A stretch of 58,315 nt of DNA, from NCBI GenBank assembly GCA_947451565.1, contig CANFZT010000002.1, positions 1 to 58,315 on the forward strand. Direction: 5' to 3'. A program made the position numbers and the translations under genes. How positions within the stretch are numbered: the stretch's first letter is position 1; each line of letters starts with the position of its first letter. Below are positions 1 through 10,064 of the stretch, in pieces. This DNA comes from Comamonadaceae bacterium (GTDB lineage Bacteria; Pseudomonadota; Gammaproteobacteria; Burkholderiales; Burkholderiaceae_C). The notes below the pieces were generated by a model. It was given only the letters and a program-made list of their open reading frames with translations, did no database searches and was not told where the DNA came from.

Positions 1-1
1 A

Positions 2-1015
2 TTGGCAAACAACCTGTTTGTCGCGCCGATGGCTGGCGTGACCGACCGCCCGTTTCGCATGTTGTGCAAACAGTTGGGCGCGGGCTATGCAGTGAGCGAG
101 ATGGTCACCTCGCGCAAAGACTTGTGGACCAGCCTCAAAACCTCGCGCCGTGCTGACCACACGGGCGAGAGCGGCCCCATCGCCGTGCAAATTGCCGGCA
201 CCGATGCAGCCATGATGGCCGAGGCGGCGGCTTATAACATTGAGCGCGGCGCGCAAATCATCGACATCAACATGGGTTGCCCCGCCAAAAAGGTGTGTAA
301 CAAATGGGCGGGCTCAGCGTTGATGCAAGATGAGCCCTTGGCCATGTCCATCGTGCAAGCCGTGGTCGATGCCGCGCAGCCCTACAACGTGCCCGTGACC
401 TTGAAGATGCGCACCGGCTGGTGCGACGCACACAAAAACGCCGTGGCCTTGGCCCGCGCCGCAGAGGCCGCAGGCGTGCAAATGATCACCGTGCACGGCC
501 GCACCCGCGAGCAGGGCTACAAAGGCTTTGCTGAGTACGACACCATCACGGCCGTCAAGCAAGCGGTGCGCGTGCCCGTAGTGGCCAATGGCGACATTGA
601 TTCTCCTGAGAAAGCCCAAGCAGTTTTAAAGCTCACGGGTGCGGATGCGCTGATGATTGGCCGCGCCGCGCAAGGCCGCCCTTGGATCTTCCGCGAGATT
701 GCGCACTACTTAGCCACGGGCGAGCATTTAGCCCAGCCTTTGGTACAAGAGGTGAGCCGTTTGTTGCTGGCGCACCTCGACGAGCACTACGCCCTGTATG
801 GTGAGCGCACCGGCGTGCGCAGCGCCCGCAAACACATTGCTTGGTACATCCGCAGCTTGCCCGGTGGCGAGGCGTTTCGCCAACACATGAACACTCTAGA
901 AGACAGCGCGTCGCAACACCGCGCCGTGGCTGCCTTCTTCGATGACTTGGCCGAGCGTCACGGGCGCCTGCCCGACCCTGTTTTATTAGAAGAACCGTTG
1001 GCTTTGCATGAGTAA
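2..1015 (+). CDS. dusB: tRNA-dihydrouridine synthase B (5' end truncated or at window edge)
   Basis: ORF with Dus hallmarks (APMAGVTDRPFR, INMGCPAKKV, TVHGRTREQGYKG, NGDI, MIGRAAQGRPW). Confidence 0.95.
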   Translation: MANNLFVAPMAGVTDRPFRMLCKQLGAGYAVSEMVTSRKDLWTSLKTSRRADHTGESGPIAVQIAGTDAAMMAEAAAYNIERGAQIIDINMGCPAKKVCNKWAGSALMQDEPLAMSIVQAVVDAAQPYNVPVTLKMRTGWCDAHKNAVALARAAEAAGVQMITVHGRTREQGYKGFAEYDTITAVKQAVRVPVVANGDIDSPEKAQAVLKLTGADALMIGRAAQGRPWIFREIAHYLATGEHLAQPLVQEVSRLLLAHLDEHYALYGERTGVRSARKHIAWYIRSLPGGEAFRQHMNTLEDSASQHRAVAAFFDDLAERHGRLPDPVLLEEPLALHE

Positions 1016-1244
1016 AAAACACATTGAAGAGGTGGTACGTGCCAGCCTCGAAACCTATTTCCGCGACCTCAAAGGCACTGAGCCCGACAACATGCACGAC
1101 ATGATGGTGCGCGTGGTGGAAAAGCCGCTGCTCGAAGTGGTGATGCAGCAGGCCGACCACAACCAATCCCGCGCGGCCGAATGGCTGGGGCTGAACCGCA
1201 ATACTTTGCGCAAAAAATTGCTCGATCACAAACTCATCAAATAA
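1008..1244 (+). CDS. fis: Fis family DNA-binding protein
   Basis: 78 aa, C-terminal HTH NQSRAAEWLGLNRNTLRKKL; dusB-fis order is classical. Confidence 0.93.
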   Translation: MSKKHIEEVVRASLETYFRDLKGTEPDNMHDMMVRVVEKPLLEVVMQQADHNQSRAAEWLGLNRNTLRKKLLDHKLIK

Positions 1245-1263
1245 GTCTCTTTAAAAGTACCTC

Positions 1264-2865
1264 ATGAAAGCACTCATCTCCGTCTCTGACAAAACCGGCA
1301 TCGTCGAACTCGCGCGTGATTTGCACGCCTTGGGTGTGGGCCTGATCTCCACCGGCGGCACCGCCAAGCTCTTGGCCGAACAAGGCTTGCCCGTGACTGA
1401 AGTGGCCGAAGTCACCGGCTTCCCCGAAATGCTCGATGGCCGTGTGAAAACCTTGCACCCCAAAGTGCACGGCGGCTTGCTGGCGCGCCGTGACACGCCC
1501 GAGCACATGGCTGCTTTGAAGGCGCACCACATCGACACGATCGACTTGCTCATCGTCAACCTCTACCCGTTTGAAGCCACCGTGGCCAAGCCCGGTTGTA
1601 CGCTGGCTGACGCGATCGAGAACATTGACATCGGCGGCCCCGCCATGGTGCGCTCTGCCGCCAAGAACTGGAAAGACGTGGGCATCGTCACCGACGCCAG
1701 CCAATATGCGGACGTGATTGCCGAACTCAGGGCATCAAAGGCTCAAGGTCAATGCAAGCTGTCTGACAAACTGCGCTTTGCCTTGTCGGTGGCTGCGTTC
1801 AACCGCATCAGCCAATACGACGGCGCAATCAGCAACTACCTCTCCAGCGTGAACTTTGACGCTGAAAAACTCAGCGAAACCTATGTGCCCGAACGCGCCC
1901 AGTTCAGCGGCCAGTTCAACGAGCAATACGTGAAGGTGCAAGACTTGCGCTACGGCGAAAACAGCCACCAACAAGCCGCTTGGTACCGCGACCTCGCACC
2001 TGCTGCGGGCTCGCTCGCCACCGGCGTGCAGTTGCAAGGCAAAGAACTCAGCTACAACAACATCGCCGATGCCGATGCGGCGTGGGAGTGCGTCAAGAGC
2101 TTCGAGACTTCCGCGTGCGTCATCGTCAAACACGCCAACCCCTGCGGCGTGGCCGTGGGTGCCAATCCGCTCGAGGCCTACAGCAAGGCTTTCCAAACTG
2201 ACCCCACCAGTGCGTTCGGCGGCATCATCGCTTTCAACCGCCCCGTGGACAAAACCGCGGCCGAGGCCGTGAGCAAGCAATTCGTCGAAGTGTTGATGGC
2301 GCCCGACTTCAGCGCCGAAGCGCTGGAAGTGTTCAAGAGCAAAGTGAATGTGCGCTTGATGAAAATCGCGCTGCCTGCCCACTACGGCAACGTGCGCAAC
2401 GCACTCGAAACCAAGCGCGTGGGCTCGGGCCTGTTGCTGCAAAGCGCCGACAACCATGAGCTGGCTTTGGCTGACTTGAAGATCGTCACCGTCAAACAAC
2501 CCACACCTGAAGAGTTGCACGACCTGCTGTTCGCTTGGAAAGTGGCTAAATTTGTCAAATCCAATGCCATCGTGTTCTGCAAAAACGGCATGACCATGGG
2601 CGTGGGCGCAGGCCAAATGAGCCGCCTCGATTCAGCTCGCATCGCCAGCATCAAGGCCGAAGCCGCCAAGCTCAGCCTGCAACACACCGTGGTGGCGAGC
2701 GACGCCTTCTTCCCGTTCCGCGACGGCCTCGACGTGGTGGTGGATGCAGGCGCGACCTGTGTGGCCCAGCCCGGTGGCTCCATGCGCGACCAAGAAGTGA
2801 TCGACGCCGCCAACGAGCGTGGCGTGGCGATGGTGTTCACGGGTGTACGTCACTTCCGTCATTGA
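1264..2865 (+). CDS. purH: Bifunctional AICAR transformylase/IMP cyclohydrolase
   Basis: [52 protein letters not shown]. Confidence 0.97.
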   Translation: MKALISVSDKTGIVELARDLHALGVGLISTGGTAKLLAEQGLPVTEVAEVTGFPEMLDGRVKTLHPKVHGGLLARRDTPEHMAALKAHHIDTIDLLIVNLYPFEATVAKPGCTLADAIENIDIGGPAMVRSAAKNWKDVGIVTDASQYADVIAELRASKAQGQCKLSDKLRFALSVAAFNRISQYDGAISNYLSSVNFDAEKLSETYVPERAQFSGQFNEQYVKVQDLRYGENSHQQAAWYRDLAPAAGSLATGVQLQGKELSYNNIADADAAWECVKSFETSACVIVKHANPCGVAVGANPLEAYSKAFQTDPTSAFGGIIAFNRPVDKTAAEAVSKQFVEVLMAPDFSAEALEVFKSKVNVRLMKIALPAHYGNVRNALETKRVGSGLLLQSADNHELALADLKIVTVKQPTPEELHDLLFAWKVAKFVKSNAIVFCKNGMTMGVGAGQMSRLDSARIASIKAEAAKLSLQHTVVASDAFFPFRDGLDVVVDAGATCVAQPGGSMRDQEVIDAANERGVAMVFTGVRHFRH

Positions 2866-2904
2866 CCTTCATAGGTAGCATTGGCATAATCTGCCAATGC
2901 TACC
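2862..2904 (+). promoter_or_regulatory. Putative autoregulated promoter/operator of the parDE-like module
   Basis: TTGACC (2862-2867), 17 bp, CATAAT (2885-2890); perfect 13-bp inverted repeat GGTAGCATTGGCA (2874-2886) / TGCCAATGCTACC (2892-2904) with 5-bp spacer over the -10. Confidence 0.65.
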
Positions 2905-2921
2905 AATCCAAGGATGTTGCC

Positions 2922-3203
2922 ATGCCCACCCGCAATGTTGTGCTCACAGACCATCAGGCCACTTTGGTGGAAGAGTTAGTGACCAGCGGTCGCTACCAAA
3001 ACGCCAGCGAAGTGCTACGTGAAGGGCTTCGACTCGTGGAGCAGCGCGAAGCCGAGGATGCTTATCGCCTAGAAGCGCTGCGCACTGCTGTACAGACCGG
3101 CATCGCGGATATTGAAGCAGGGCGGTTCAAGACTTTTGATTCCAAAGAATCATTGCGTTTGCACCTTCAATCCGTGACGGCCAAAGCGACGGCTGTTGCA
3201 TGA
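2922..3203 (+). CDS. ParD-like ribbon-helix-helix antitoxin
   Basis: MPTRNVVLTDHQATLVEELVTSGRYQNASEVLREGLRLVE is typical ParD/CopG; start moved to ATG 2922 (AAGGA upstream). Confidence 0.88.
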   Translation: MPTRNVVLTDHQATLVEELVTSGRYQNASEVLREGLRLVEQREAEDAYRLEALRTAVQTGIADIEAGRFKTFDSKESLRLHLQSVTAKATAVA

Positions 3204-3550
3204 GCGCAGTTTGGCGTGTGCGTCTGTCAGAGCAAGCCGAACAAGACCTGCTCAGCATCACGTTTTGGACGGTCGAAAACTTTGGCGCACACCAGGCCGT
3301 GGCTTATGCCCAAACCCTATCGCTCGCAATTGAAGCTTTGCACGATGGCCCTGAAATTTTTGGGGCCAGCGTGCGTGAAGATATTGGTCTAGGTATTCGA
3401 AGCTTGCATGTGGCGAGGCAAGGCAGAAAAGGCCGTCATTTTGTGGTGTTCAGGACGGCGCCAGAGCAGACAATAGACGTTCTGCGTTTGCTACATGACA
3501 GCATGGATTTGGCGAGACACTTACTTTTGGCCAATGACCCAAAACATTGA
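3200..3550 (+). CDS. ParE/RelE-superfamily toxin
   Basis: VRLSEQAEQDLLSITFWTVENFG...GLGIRSLHVARQGRKGRHFVVFR; overlaps antitoxin by 4 bp. Confidence 0.85.
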   Translation: MSAVWRVRLSEQAEQDLLSITFWTVENFGAHQAVAYAQTLSLAIEALHDGPEIFGASVREDIGLGIRSLHVARQGRKGRHFVVFRTAPEQTIDVLRLLHDSMDLARHLLLANDPKH

Positions 3551-4913
3551 TGCGCCGCACAGTGCTCACCCTTCCAACCAGGACAAAAATCGTTTGAACT
3601 TTTCTGATTTAGGCCTCGCCCCCGCGCTGCAAAATGCCTTGGCCGACATGAGTTTTGCCCGCCCCACGCCCGTTCAACGAGAGGCGATTCCCCATGTGCT
3701 GCAAGGCCGCGATGTGCTGGCCCAAGCCCAAACCGGCTCTGGCAAAACGTTGGCTTATGTGTTGCCCCTGTTACAGCAACTCATGGCCACCGCCGCCTTG
3801 CGTGATGCCGTCGCCGATTCAGCGCACGTCAAAACCAAGCGTATCACCCAAGTGCTGGTGCTCGTGCCTACGCGCGAACTCGCCACACAAGTGAGCGACG
3901 TGCTGCGCGACTTGGCGCGACCCCTCACGCAGTCCATCAAGGTGGGTACCGTATTTGGTGGTGTGTCTATCAACCCGCAAATGATGAGCCTGCGTAGCGG
4001 TGCCGATGTGGTGGTGGCCACGCCCGGCCGCCTGCTCGACATCGTGGACCACAACGCCTTGAACTTGGGCCAAGTGCAGCACCTCGTGTTGGACGAAGCC
4101 GATCGCTTGTTGGATCTCGGTTTTGCAGAAGAGTTGCAACGTGTGCTGGCGCTGCTGCCTGCCCAGCGGCAAAACCTGTTGTTCAGCGCTACCTTTGAGC
4201 CAGCGGTGCAAACCTTGGCTGAGGCGCTGTTGCGCGATCCTGCGCGCATCACCATCGCCAACACTGAGGCGCACGCGCCCGACATCGCGCAACGAGCCAT
4301 TCAGGTGGACGAAAAAAGCCGCACCGCTTTGTTACGTCACCTGATCAAAACCTATGCGTGGAAGCGTGTGCTGGTCTTCGTCGCTACGCGCTACGCGTGT
4401 GAGCATGTGGCTAACAAGCTCTACAAAGCGGGTGTGTTTGCCACTGCGTTTCATGGAGAGATGAGCCAAGGCGCACGCCAAGATGTGCTCGCCGAGTTCA
4501 AAGAAGAACGCTGGGAAGTGGTGGTCACCACCGACCTCGCGGCACGCGGCATTGATATTGCACAGCTACCCGTGGTCGTGAACTACGACTTGCCACGATC
4601 AGCCACCGACTACACCCATCGCATTGGCCGTACAGGTCGTGCAGGCGCGCATGGTGAGGCTGTGAGTTTTGTCACTGCTGCCACGCTGGCACATTGGCAG
4701 CTGATTCAAAAACGCGTTCAGGTGCAGCTGCCACTTGAAGTGCTCGAAGGCTTCGAGCCCACCGAAGTGCCTCCGCCAGCATCACCCTTGAACGACGGCA
4801 CGGGCGGTATCAAAGGCAAACGCCCGAGCAAGAAAGACAAATTGCGGGCCGCGGCTGCAGCAACGCAAGCCTCGCAGCGAGAGCCATCAAGCGAAGAGGC
4901 TTTTAAGCGCTGA
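3534..4913 (+). CDS. rhlE: DEAD-box ATP-dependent RNA helicase (RhlE-like)
   Basis: Q-motif, AQTGSGKT, PTRELA, DEAD, SAT, HRIGRTGRAG; start taken at ATG 3534. Confidence 0.9.
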   Translation: MTQNIDAPHSAHPSNQDKNRLNFSDLGLAPALQNALADMSFARPTPVQREAIPHVLQGRDVLAQAQTGSGKTLAYVLPLLQQLMATAALRDAVADSAHVKTKRITQVLVLVPTRELATQVSDVLRDLARPLTQSIKVGTVFGGVSINPQMMSLRSGADVVVATPGRLLDIVDHNALNLGQVQHLVLDEADRLLDLGFAEELQRVLALLPAQRQNLLFSATFEPAVQTLAEALLRDPARITIANTEAHAPDIAQRAIQVDEKSRTALLRHLIKTYAWKRVLVFVATRYACEHVANKLYKAGVFATAFHGEMSQGARQDVLAEFKEERWEVVVTTDLAARGIDIAQLPVVVNYDLPRSATDYTHRIGRTGRAGAHGEAVSFVTAATLAHWQLIQKRVQVQLPLEVLEGFEPTEVPPPASPLNDGTGGIKGKRPSKKDKLRAAAAATQASQREPSSEEAFKR

Positions 4914-4947
4914 GCGCTTGCACATCCACGCAGGCATCCATCAACGA

Positions 4948-5301
4948 TCAATCGTTGTTGTCGTCATCCAAGCCGTCAAAGGCGTGGCGTTCTTGGTGCT
5001 CGTGCGCTTCGCCCGCAGGGCGCTTGGTGCGCACGCCGGGCTTGGCCAATAGTTCGACGTAAAACTGCGTGGCTTGGTTGGCTACGGCGTTGTCGATGCA
5101 GGTGATGACGTTGGCCAAGTGCACCACGTCGGCGGTGTCTTCGGTCAAGCCAAATTTGCAATCAAAGTCCCAAAAGTCGGCGCCTTCGGGCAAGTCGCGG
5201 CGACGTTCGCGTTTGAGGTATTTGCGAATCTCGTGTTTGATGGCTTCGAGCAAACGGTCTGGGTGTTTGCCTTCAACTTGGAGTTGGAATGTTTTTTTCA
5301 T
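4948..5301 (-). CDS. Conserved small protein (DUF6172-like)
   Basis: MKKTFQLQVEGKHPDRLLEAIKHEIRKYLKRERRRDLPEGADFWDFDCKFG; start set at 5301. Confidence 0.7.
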   Translation of the reverse strand: MKKTFQLQVEGKHPDRLLEAIKHEIRKYLKRERRRDLPEGADFWDFDCKFGLTEDTADVVHLANVITCIDNAVANQATQFYVELLAKPGVRTKRPAGEAHEHQERHAFDGLDDDNND

Positions 5302-5386
5302 GTGGGTCCTTGTGGGGAAATGCGCCCGAGAGGACGAGAAGAGAAAGCGCCTGACGGCGCGATGGATAAGAGTTTCGCTTGGCGGT

Positions 5387-6682
5387 TTACAACTGCGCGA
5401 ACACGTCCGCGGCCACAGCCACCGTTTGTGCAATGTCGGCGTCGGTGTGTGCGGCACTCACAAAGCCAGCTTCGTACAAGGCGGGCGCAATGTACACGCC
5501 GCGGTCGAGCAAGCCGTGAAAGAGCTTGTTGAATTTGGGGCTGTCACTGGTCATGACCTTGGCGTAGTTTTGTGGCAACTCGGGCAATAAGAAAAAGCCA
5601 AACATGCCGCCTTGGCAATCGGCGCTGAACGGCACGCCTGCTTTCTCGGCGGCACCTTTAAGGCCATCGACCAAGCTTTGTGTGCGCGCACCCAGTGCAT
5701 CAAAGAAGCCGGGCTTGGCAATTTCGCGCAAGGTGGCCAAGCCGCACGCGGTGGCCACGGGGTTGCCACTCAAGGTACCAGCTTGGTACACCGGACCTGT
5801 GGGGGCCAACTGCTGCATGATGGCGCGTGGGCCACCAAACGCAGCCAGTGGCATGCCGCCACCAATGACTTTGCCCAGCACGGTGACATCGGGCTGGAAG
5901 CCGGGGATGAGCTTGGCATACACGCTTTGGGCGCTGCCCAAGGCGACACGGAAACCCGTCATCACCTCATCAAACACAAACAGCGCGCCGTGCTCGGTGC
6001 ACAACTCGCGGCAACGTTTCATGAACGGCACGCTGGCACGCACAAAGTTCATATTCCCAGCAATGGGCTCGATCATCACGCAGGCGAGTTCTTTGCCGTG
6101 CAGTGCAAAAGCTTCTTCGAGTTGTGCGATGTTGTTGTACTCCAGCACCAGTGTGTCGCGCACTACCTCAGGCGGCACGCCCGCACTAGTGGGGTTGCCA
6201 AAGGTGGCGAGGCCCGAGCCTGCTTTGACCAGCAAGGCATCGCAGTGGCCGTGGTAGCAACCTTCAAATTTGATGAACTTGTTGCGGCCTGTGGCACCGC
6301 GTGCCAAGCGCAAGGCGCTCATACCCGCTTCGGTACCGGAGCTGACCAAGCGCACCATCTCCATCGAGGGTACATGCTTCAAGATTTCTTCTGCCAGTTC
6401 AATCTCGCGCTCGGTCGGTGCGCCAAACGAGAAGCCGTCGAGGGCCGCTTTTTGAACCGCTTCGAGCACCACAGGGTTGCCGTGGCCCAAGATCATGGGG
6501 CCCCAAGAGCCGATGTAGTCGATGTACTTTTGGCCGTTGGCATCCCAAAAGTAAGCGCCTTGGGCGCGTTGTACAAAACGTGGTGTGCCACCCACGGCGC
6601 GAAACGCGCGCACGGGCGAGTTCACACCACCGGGGATGACTTTGGCGGCGCGGTCAAACAGGGTTTGGTTCAAGTCGGTCAT
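5387..6682 (-). CDS. hemL: Glutamate-1-semialdehyde 2,1-aminomutase
   Basis: [41 protein letters not shown]. Confidence 0.97.
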   Translation of the reverse strand: MTDLNQTLFDRAAKVIPGGVNSPVRAFRAVGGTPRFVQRAQGAYFWDANGQKYIDYIGSWGPMILGHGNPVVLEAVQKAALDGFSFGAPTEREIELAEEILKHVPSMEMVRLVSSGTEAGMSALRLARGATGRNKFIKFEGCYHGHCDALLVKAGSGLATFGNPTSAGVPPEVVRDTLVLEYNNIAQLEEAFALHGKELACVMIEPIAGNMNFVRASVPFMKRCRELCTEHGALFVFDEVMTGFRVALGSAQSVYAKLIPGFQPDVTVLGKVIGGGMPLAAFGGPRAIMQQLAPTGPVYQAGTLSGNPVATACGLATLREIAKPGFFDALGARTQSLVDGLKGAAEKAGVPFSADCQGGMFGFFLLPELPQNYAKVMTSDSPKFNKLFHGLLDRGVYIAPALYEAGFVSAAHTDADIAQTVAVAADVFAQL

Positions 6683-6694
6683 GGTGTCTTTGCT

Positions 6695-7630
6695 TCAATG
6701 CTTGGTTTCGTGGCGTGGTAGCGAGAAGTCTTCCGCAGTAGCGGGTAAGCCATCGCTGTCTTCGCTTTCTTCGTCTTCTGCCTCTGCCCAAAATAGGCGG
6801 TCAGGCAGGATATGGCCCATACCAGGTCGAAAGCCGCTGTTGAGGCTTTGGTCAAGGTAGTTCAGCGCTTCGCGTGTGGCCAACTCTAGGTCAGTGCCTG
6901 CTGCCAACACGGCAGCGAGCGCGATGCTGAGGGTGTCACCTGCGCCTGCGAACACGACATCAAAGCGCTCAAAGCGTTCGCTCACCATCACAGTGTGTGC
7001 GGTGGCCAAGGCGTTTTCGACGTGTTGATCGGGGTGGTTGATGCCTGTCACCAAAACATAAGGCACGCCCACTTCGGCTGCGGCGCGTGCAATGTCGCGG
7101 GGGCTGGGGCTTTTTTCGCTGCTCCAATCCGGCAGCAGCCAACGCCACAAGGTGTTGTGGTTGCCGACCAAGACCGTGGTTTGGGGCAGGATCAGCTCGC
7201 GGAACGCGTCGAGGTAGGCGTCAATTTTTTCGTCTTCCCACCATGAGAGGTTGGGCATGTAGGCGATGACGGGTAGTTCGGCGTAGTCAGTGCAGATTTC
7301 TGCAATCACGCTCAGGTTGTCGGGGTTACCGCAAAAACCGACCTTGATGATTTGCACGCGGATGTCTTCCAGCACGCTGCGGGCCTGTTCGGCCACGGCA
7401 TCATCATCAAAAGCGATATGGTCAAAAATTTCGGCGGTATCGCGCATGTACGCGCCCGTCACCACGGGTAAGGCATGTGCGCCAACAGACCCAGCGGCCA
7501 GCACATCGGCTGACAAGCCGCCTGCACCACTGGCGTCGTTGGCGTTGAACACCAGCACGCAGGGAGGCGCGCCGCTGATCTCGTCAGACAGAGCAATTTC
7601 AGTGGGGAGGGGGGTATTTTCTGGCGCCAT
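6695..7630 (-). CDS. thiD: Hydroxymethylpyrimidine/phosphomethylpyrimidine kinase
   Basis: NANDASGAGGLSADVLA, VFAGAGDTLSIALAA; ORF extends to 7651. Confidence 0.85.
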   Translation of the reverse strand: MAPENTPLPTEIALSDEISGAPPCVLVFNANDASGAGGLSADVLAAGSVGAHALPVVTGAYMRDTAEIFDHIAFDDDAVAEQARSVLEDIRVQIIKVGFCGNPDNLSVIAEICTDYAELPVIAYMPNLSWWEDEKIDAYLDAFRELILPQTTVLVGNHNTLWRWLLPDWSSEKSPSPRDIARAAAEVGVPYVLVTGINHPDQHVENALATAHTVMVSERFERFDVVFAGAGDTLSIALAAVLAAGTDLELATREALNYLDQSLNSGFRPGMGHILPDRLFWAEAEDEESEDSDGLPATAEDFSLPRHETKH

Positions 7631-7696
7631 GAGTCGGTCGATACAATGCATTTCATTCTATGCGTTGACGAAAGAAATACTGTGGCAAATACTTGG

Positions 7697-7849
7697 ATGT
7701 GTCTGATTTGTGGATGGATTTATGACGAAGAGGCTGGCAGCCCTGAGCATGGTATCGCGCCTGGCACGGCATGGGCGGATGTGCCCATGAATTGGACCTG
7801 TCCAGAGTGTGGCGCACGCAAAGAAGATTTTGAAATGGTCCAAATCTAA
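7697..7849 (+). CDS. Rubredoxin
   Basis: MCLICGWIYDEEAGSPEHGIAPGTAWADVPMNWTCPECGARKEDFEMV with two CxxC knuckles. Confidence 0.95.
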   Translation: MCLICGWIYDEEAGSPEHGIAPGTAWADVPMNWTCPECGARKEDFEMVQI

Positions 7850-7854
7850 GCACT

Positions 7855-8502
7855 ATGGAAGTCCGTGCGCAGTTTGAAAGCCATGTGCTGGCCCTGCTGC
7901 GTCAGCGTCCAGCGGTGGATTTGTCTTCGGCACGCGAACTGGAGTTGCTGTGTCAGCGTCAGCTAGATGCCGAAAATCTGCCTGGTTGGCGCACATTTTG
8001 GTCATTGGCCACCCATTTTTTTGAAGGCTTACGCCTAGCGCCCGGTCGTCGCATCGAAGAACCTGAAGCCAGCGCGGCCTCGCAAGTGCTCAGCGGTTTG
8101 CAGCTGCGTGAACAGTTCAATGAACACGACAAACCCATCGAAGACAGCTTGCAGGTCATCAATCACCTGCTGTTTTTAGAGCAAGCAGACATCATTTCAC
8201 AGCGTTTGGTGAACACCCTCAATGATTGGTCTGAGTCGCCTGAAGCCGATTTGCCCACCGAAGCCCAAGTGGATGTGCAAAGCATGGCTCAACTCGCTGA
8301 AGATGTGCAACTGACCGCCGTGCAGCAGGTGGCCGATTCGTTGGCGGTTCAATTGGCCCGCTTGCGCGCCAAACGCGTGGCCGATGACATCAAAACCAGC
8401 CTGAGTGGCGCCCAAGAGCTGAGCCGCTTGTTGCAGCACTTTGCCGTAGGCAGTGTGCGCGAAGCCCAGCCGCAAGTGCTGGCGGCACTCAGAGGCGAAT
8501 AG
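7855..8502 (+). CDS. Hypothetical protein, conserved-looking, family not recognised
   Basis: 215-aa ORF 5 bp after rubredoxin; no motif recognised. Confidence 0.65.
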   Translation: MEVRAQFESHVLALLRQRPAVDLSSARELELLCQRQLDAENLPGWRTFWSLATHFFEGLRLAPGRRIEEPEASAASQVLSGLQLREQFNEHDKPIEDSLQVINHLLFLEQADIISQRLVNTLNDWSESPEADLPTEAQVDVQSMAQLAEDVQLTAVQQVADSLAVQLARLRAKRVADDIKTSLSGAQELSRLLQHFAVGSVREAQPQVLAALRGE

Positions 8503-8516
8503 CCTCTGATTTCCTG

Positions 8517-8533
8517 CTGCCGAGGGGCGGCAG
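8517..8533. terminator. Possible hairpin between convergent genes
   Basis: CTGCCG-AGGGG-CGGCAG; no clear T-tract. Confidence 0.35.
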
Positions 8534-8542
8534 TGATGGCGC

Positions 8543-10042
8543 TTATTTCACCTTCTTTACCACCTCATAACGCGCCAGTGTGAGCAGGCGTGCCTCGGCG
8601 TGGTCCACGATGGGTTTTGGGTAATCGCGCCCTAACACGAACCCAGCTTCTTCTAACTCTAAGGGCTTGGCCAGCCACGGTGCGTGGATGGCTTTGTTGC
8701 TGAGCTTGGCCAGTGCGGGCACATAGCGGCGGATGAACTTGCCTTCAGGGTCAAATTTTTCGCTTTGGTTGGTCGGGTTGAAGATACGAAAGTAGGGCTG
8801 CGCATCGCAACCGCTAGAGCTGGCCCACTGCCAGCCGCCGTTGTTGGCGGCGAGGTCAAAGTCGTTCAGGTGCTCCGCAAAATAGCGCTCGCCCCAACGC
8901 CAATCAATGCCAAGGTCTTTGGTTAAAAAGCTGGCCACCACCATGCGCAAACGGTTGTGCATGTAACCTGTTTGGTTGATTTGCGCCATGGCTGCGTCCA
9001 CCAGCGGGTAGCCGGTGCGGCCTTCGCACCACGCCGCAAATAGATCTTTGGCATGCTTGTGATGGTCCCATTTGATGTCGTTGTATTCGGGCTTGAAAGC
9101 ACCCGTCACCACACGCGGATGGTGGTGCAAGATTTGGTGATAAAAATCGCGCCAAATTAGCTCGGACAACCAGGTTTCAGCCCCCTTCGAGCCCATCAAC
9201 ATGCGCTTGTAAGCCGTGGAGGCGAGTTGGCGGATGGACACCGTGCCAAAGCGCAAATGCACCCCCAAATAGCTGGGGCCCTTGATGGCGGGAAAGTTGC
9301 GCGTCTCGTCGTACTTGTCCATGCGGTCAAAAAAGTCTTCAAACAAAGCCAAACCGCCAGGGCTGCCTGTGGGTACGTGCAAGTTGCTGAGGTTGGTGGT
9401 TTCGAACCCCATCTCGGCCAGCGTGGGCACGCTCACTTGGTAGGCCTTGGGCCGTGCGGCCAAGGCCTTGATGTATTTGCCCACGGGGTAAGACTTCAAA
9501 TAAAAGTCGTTGACCTTTTGCAACCAAGCGTTTTTGTAGGGCGTGAAGACGCCGTAGGGCTTGCCCATTTGGGTCAAGACCTCGCTGCGCTCAAAAATCA
9601 CATGGTCTTTGAAGGTTTGAAAACCAATGCCAAAGTTGGCCAAAGCCCCGCGTACCTGGGCATCGCGTGCCAGTGCATCGGGCTCGTCGTCGTGGTTGGC
9701 AAACACCTCTTGCACGCCTAACTCACAGGCCAGACGTGGCACTTCCTCGGCAGACACGGCGTGGCGAACGATCAAGCCCGCACCGGCTTGGCCTGCCACA
9801 GCGTGCAGCTCTGCGTCTAGCGCCACCAGCGATTCGTGGATGAACTCCACACGGCGGTCTTGACGCGGTAGCGGGTCCAAAATCGTCTTGTCAAATACAA
9901 ACACGCAATGGACTTGTTTACAGCTTTTCAGGGCGTGATACAGCGCTGCGTTGTCAAACGCGCGCAGGTCGCGGCGGAACCACATCAGCCCATTGGCCAC
10001 ATGAGGCAGATGGTGTGAGGATTTAGCTGATTGGTTAGGCAT
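8543..10042 (-). CDS. phrB: Deoxyribodipyrimidine photolyase
   Basis: LMWFRRDLRAFDNAAL, ELIWRDFY, GRTGYPLVDAAM, WQWASSSGCDAQPYFRIFNP. Confidence 0.95.
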   Translation of the reverse strand: MPNQSAKSSHHLPHVANGLMWFRRDLRAFDNAALYHALKSCKQVHCVFVFDKTILDPLPRQDRRVEFIHESLVALDAELHAVAGQAGAGLIVRHAVSAEEVPRLACELGVQEVFANHDDEPDALARDAQVRGALANFGIGFQTFKDHVIFERSEVLTQMGKPYGVFTPYKNAWLQKVNDFYLKSYPVGKYIKALAARPKAYQVSVPTLAEMGFETTNLSNLHVPTGSPGGLALFEDFFDRMDKYDETRNFPAIKGPSYLGVHLRFGTVSIRQLASTAYKRMLMGSKGAETWLSELIWRDFYHQILHHHPRVVTGAFKPEYNDIKWDHHKHAKDLFAAWCEGRTGYPLVDAAMAQINQTGYMHNRLRMVVASFLTKDLGIDWRWGERYFAEHLNDFDLAANNGGWQWASSSGCDAQPYFRIFNPTNQSEKFDPEGKFIRRYVPALAKLSNKAIHAPWLAKPLELEEAGFVLGRDYPKPIVDHAEARLLTLARYEVVKKVK

Positions 10043-10064
10043 GTTCACCCTTTAAAATTGGCAT

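Noticed and set aside
633-2616. Long antisense ORFs (633-1229, 1237-1704, 1735-2616 on minus)
   Set aside because: Shadow frames of dusB and purH; His/Val/Arg-biased translations without domain features.
5069-6721. Plus-strand ORFs 5074-5532, 5604-6257 and 5612-6721 opposite hemL/DUF6172
   Set aside because: Frame shadows of well-supported minus-strand genes in high-GC coding DNA.
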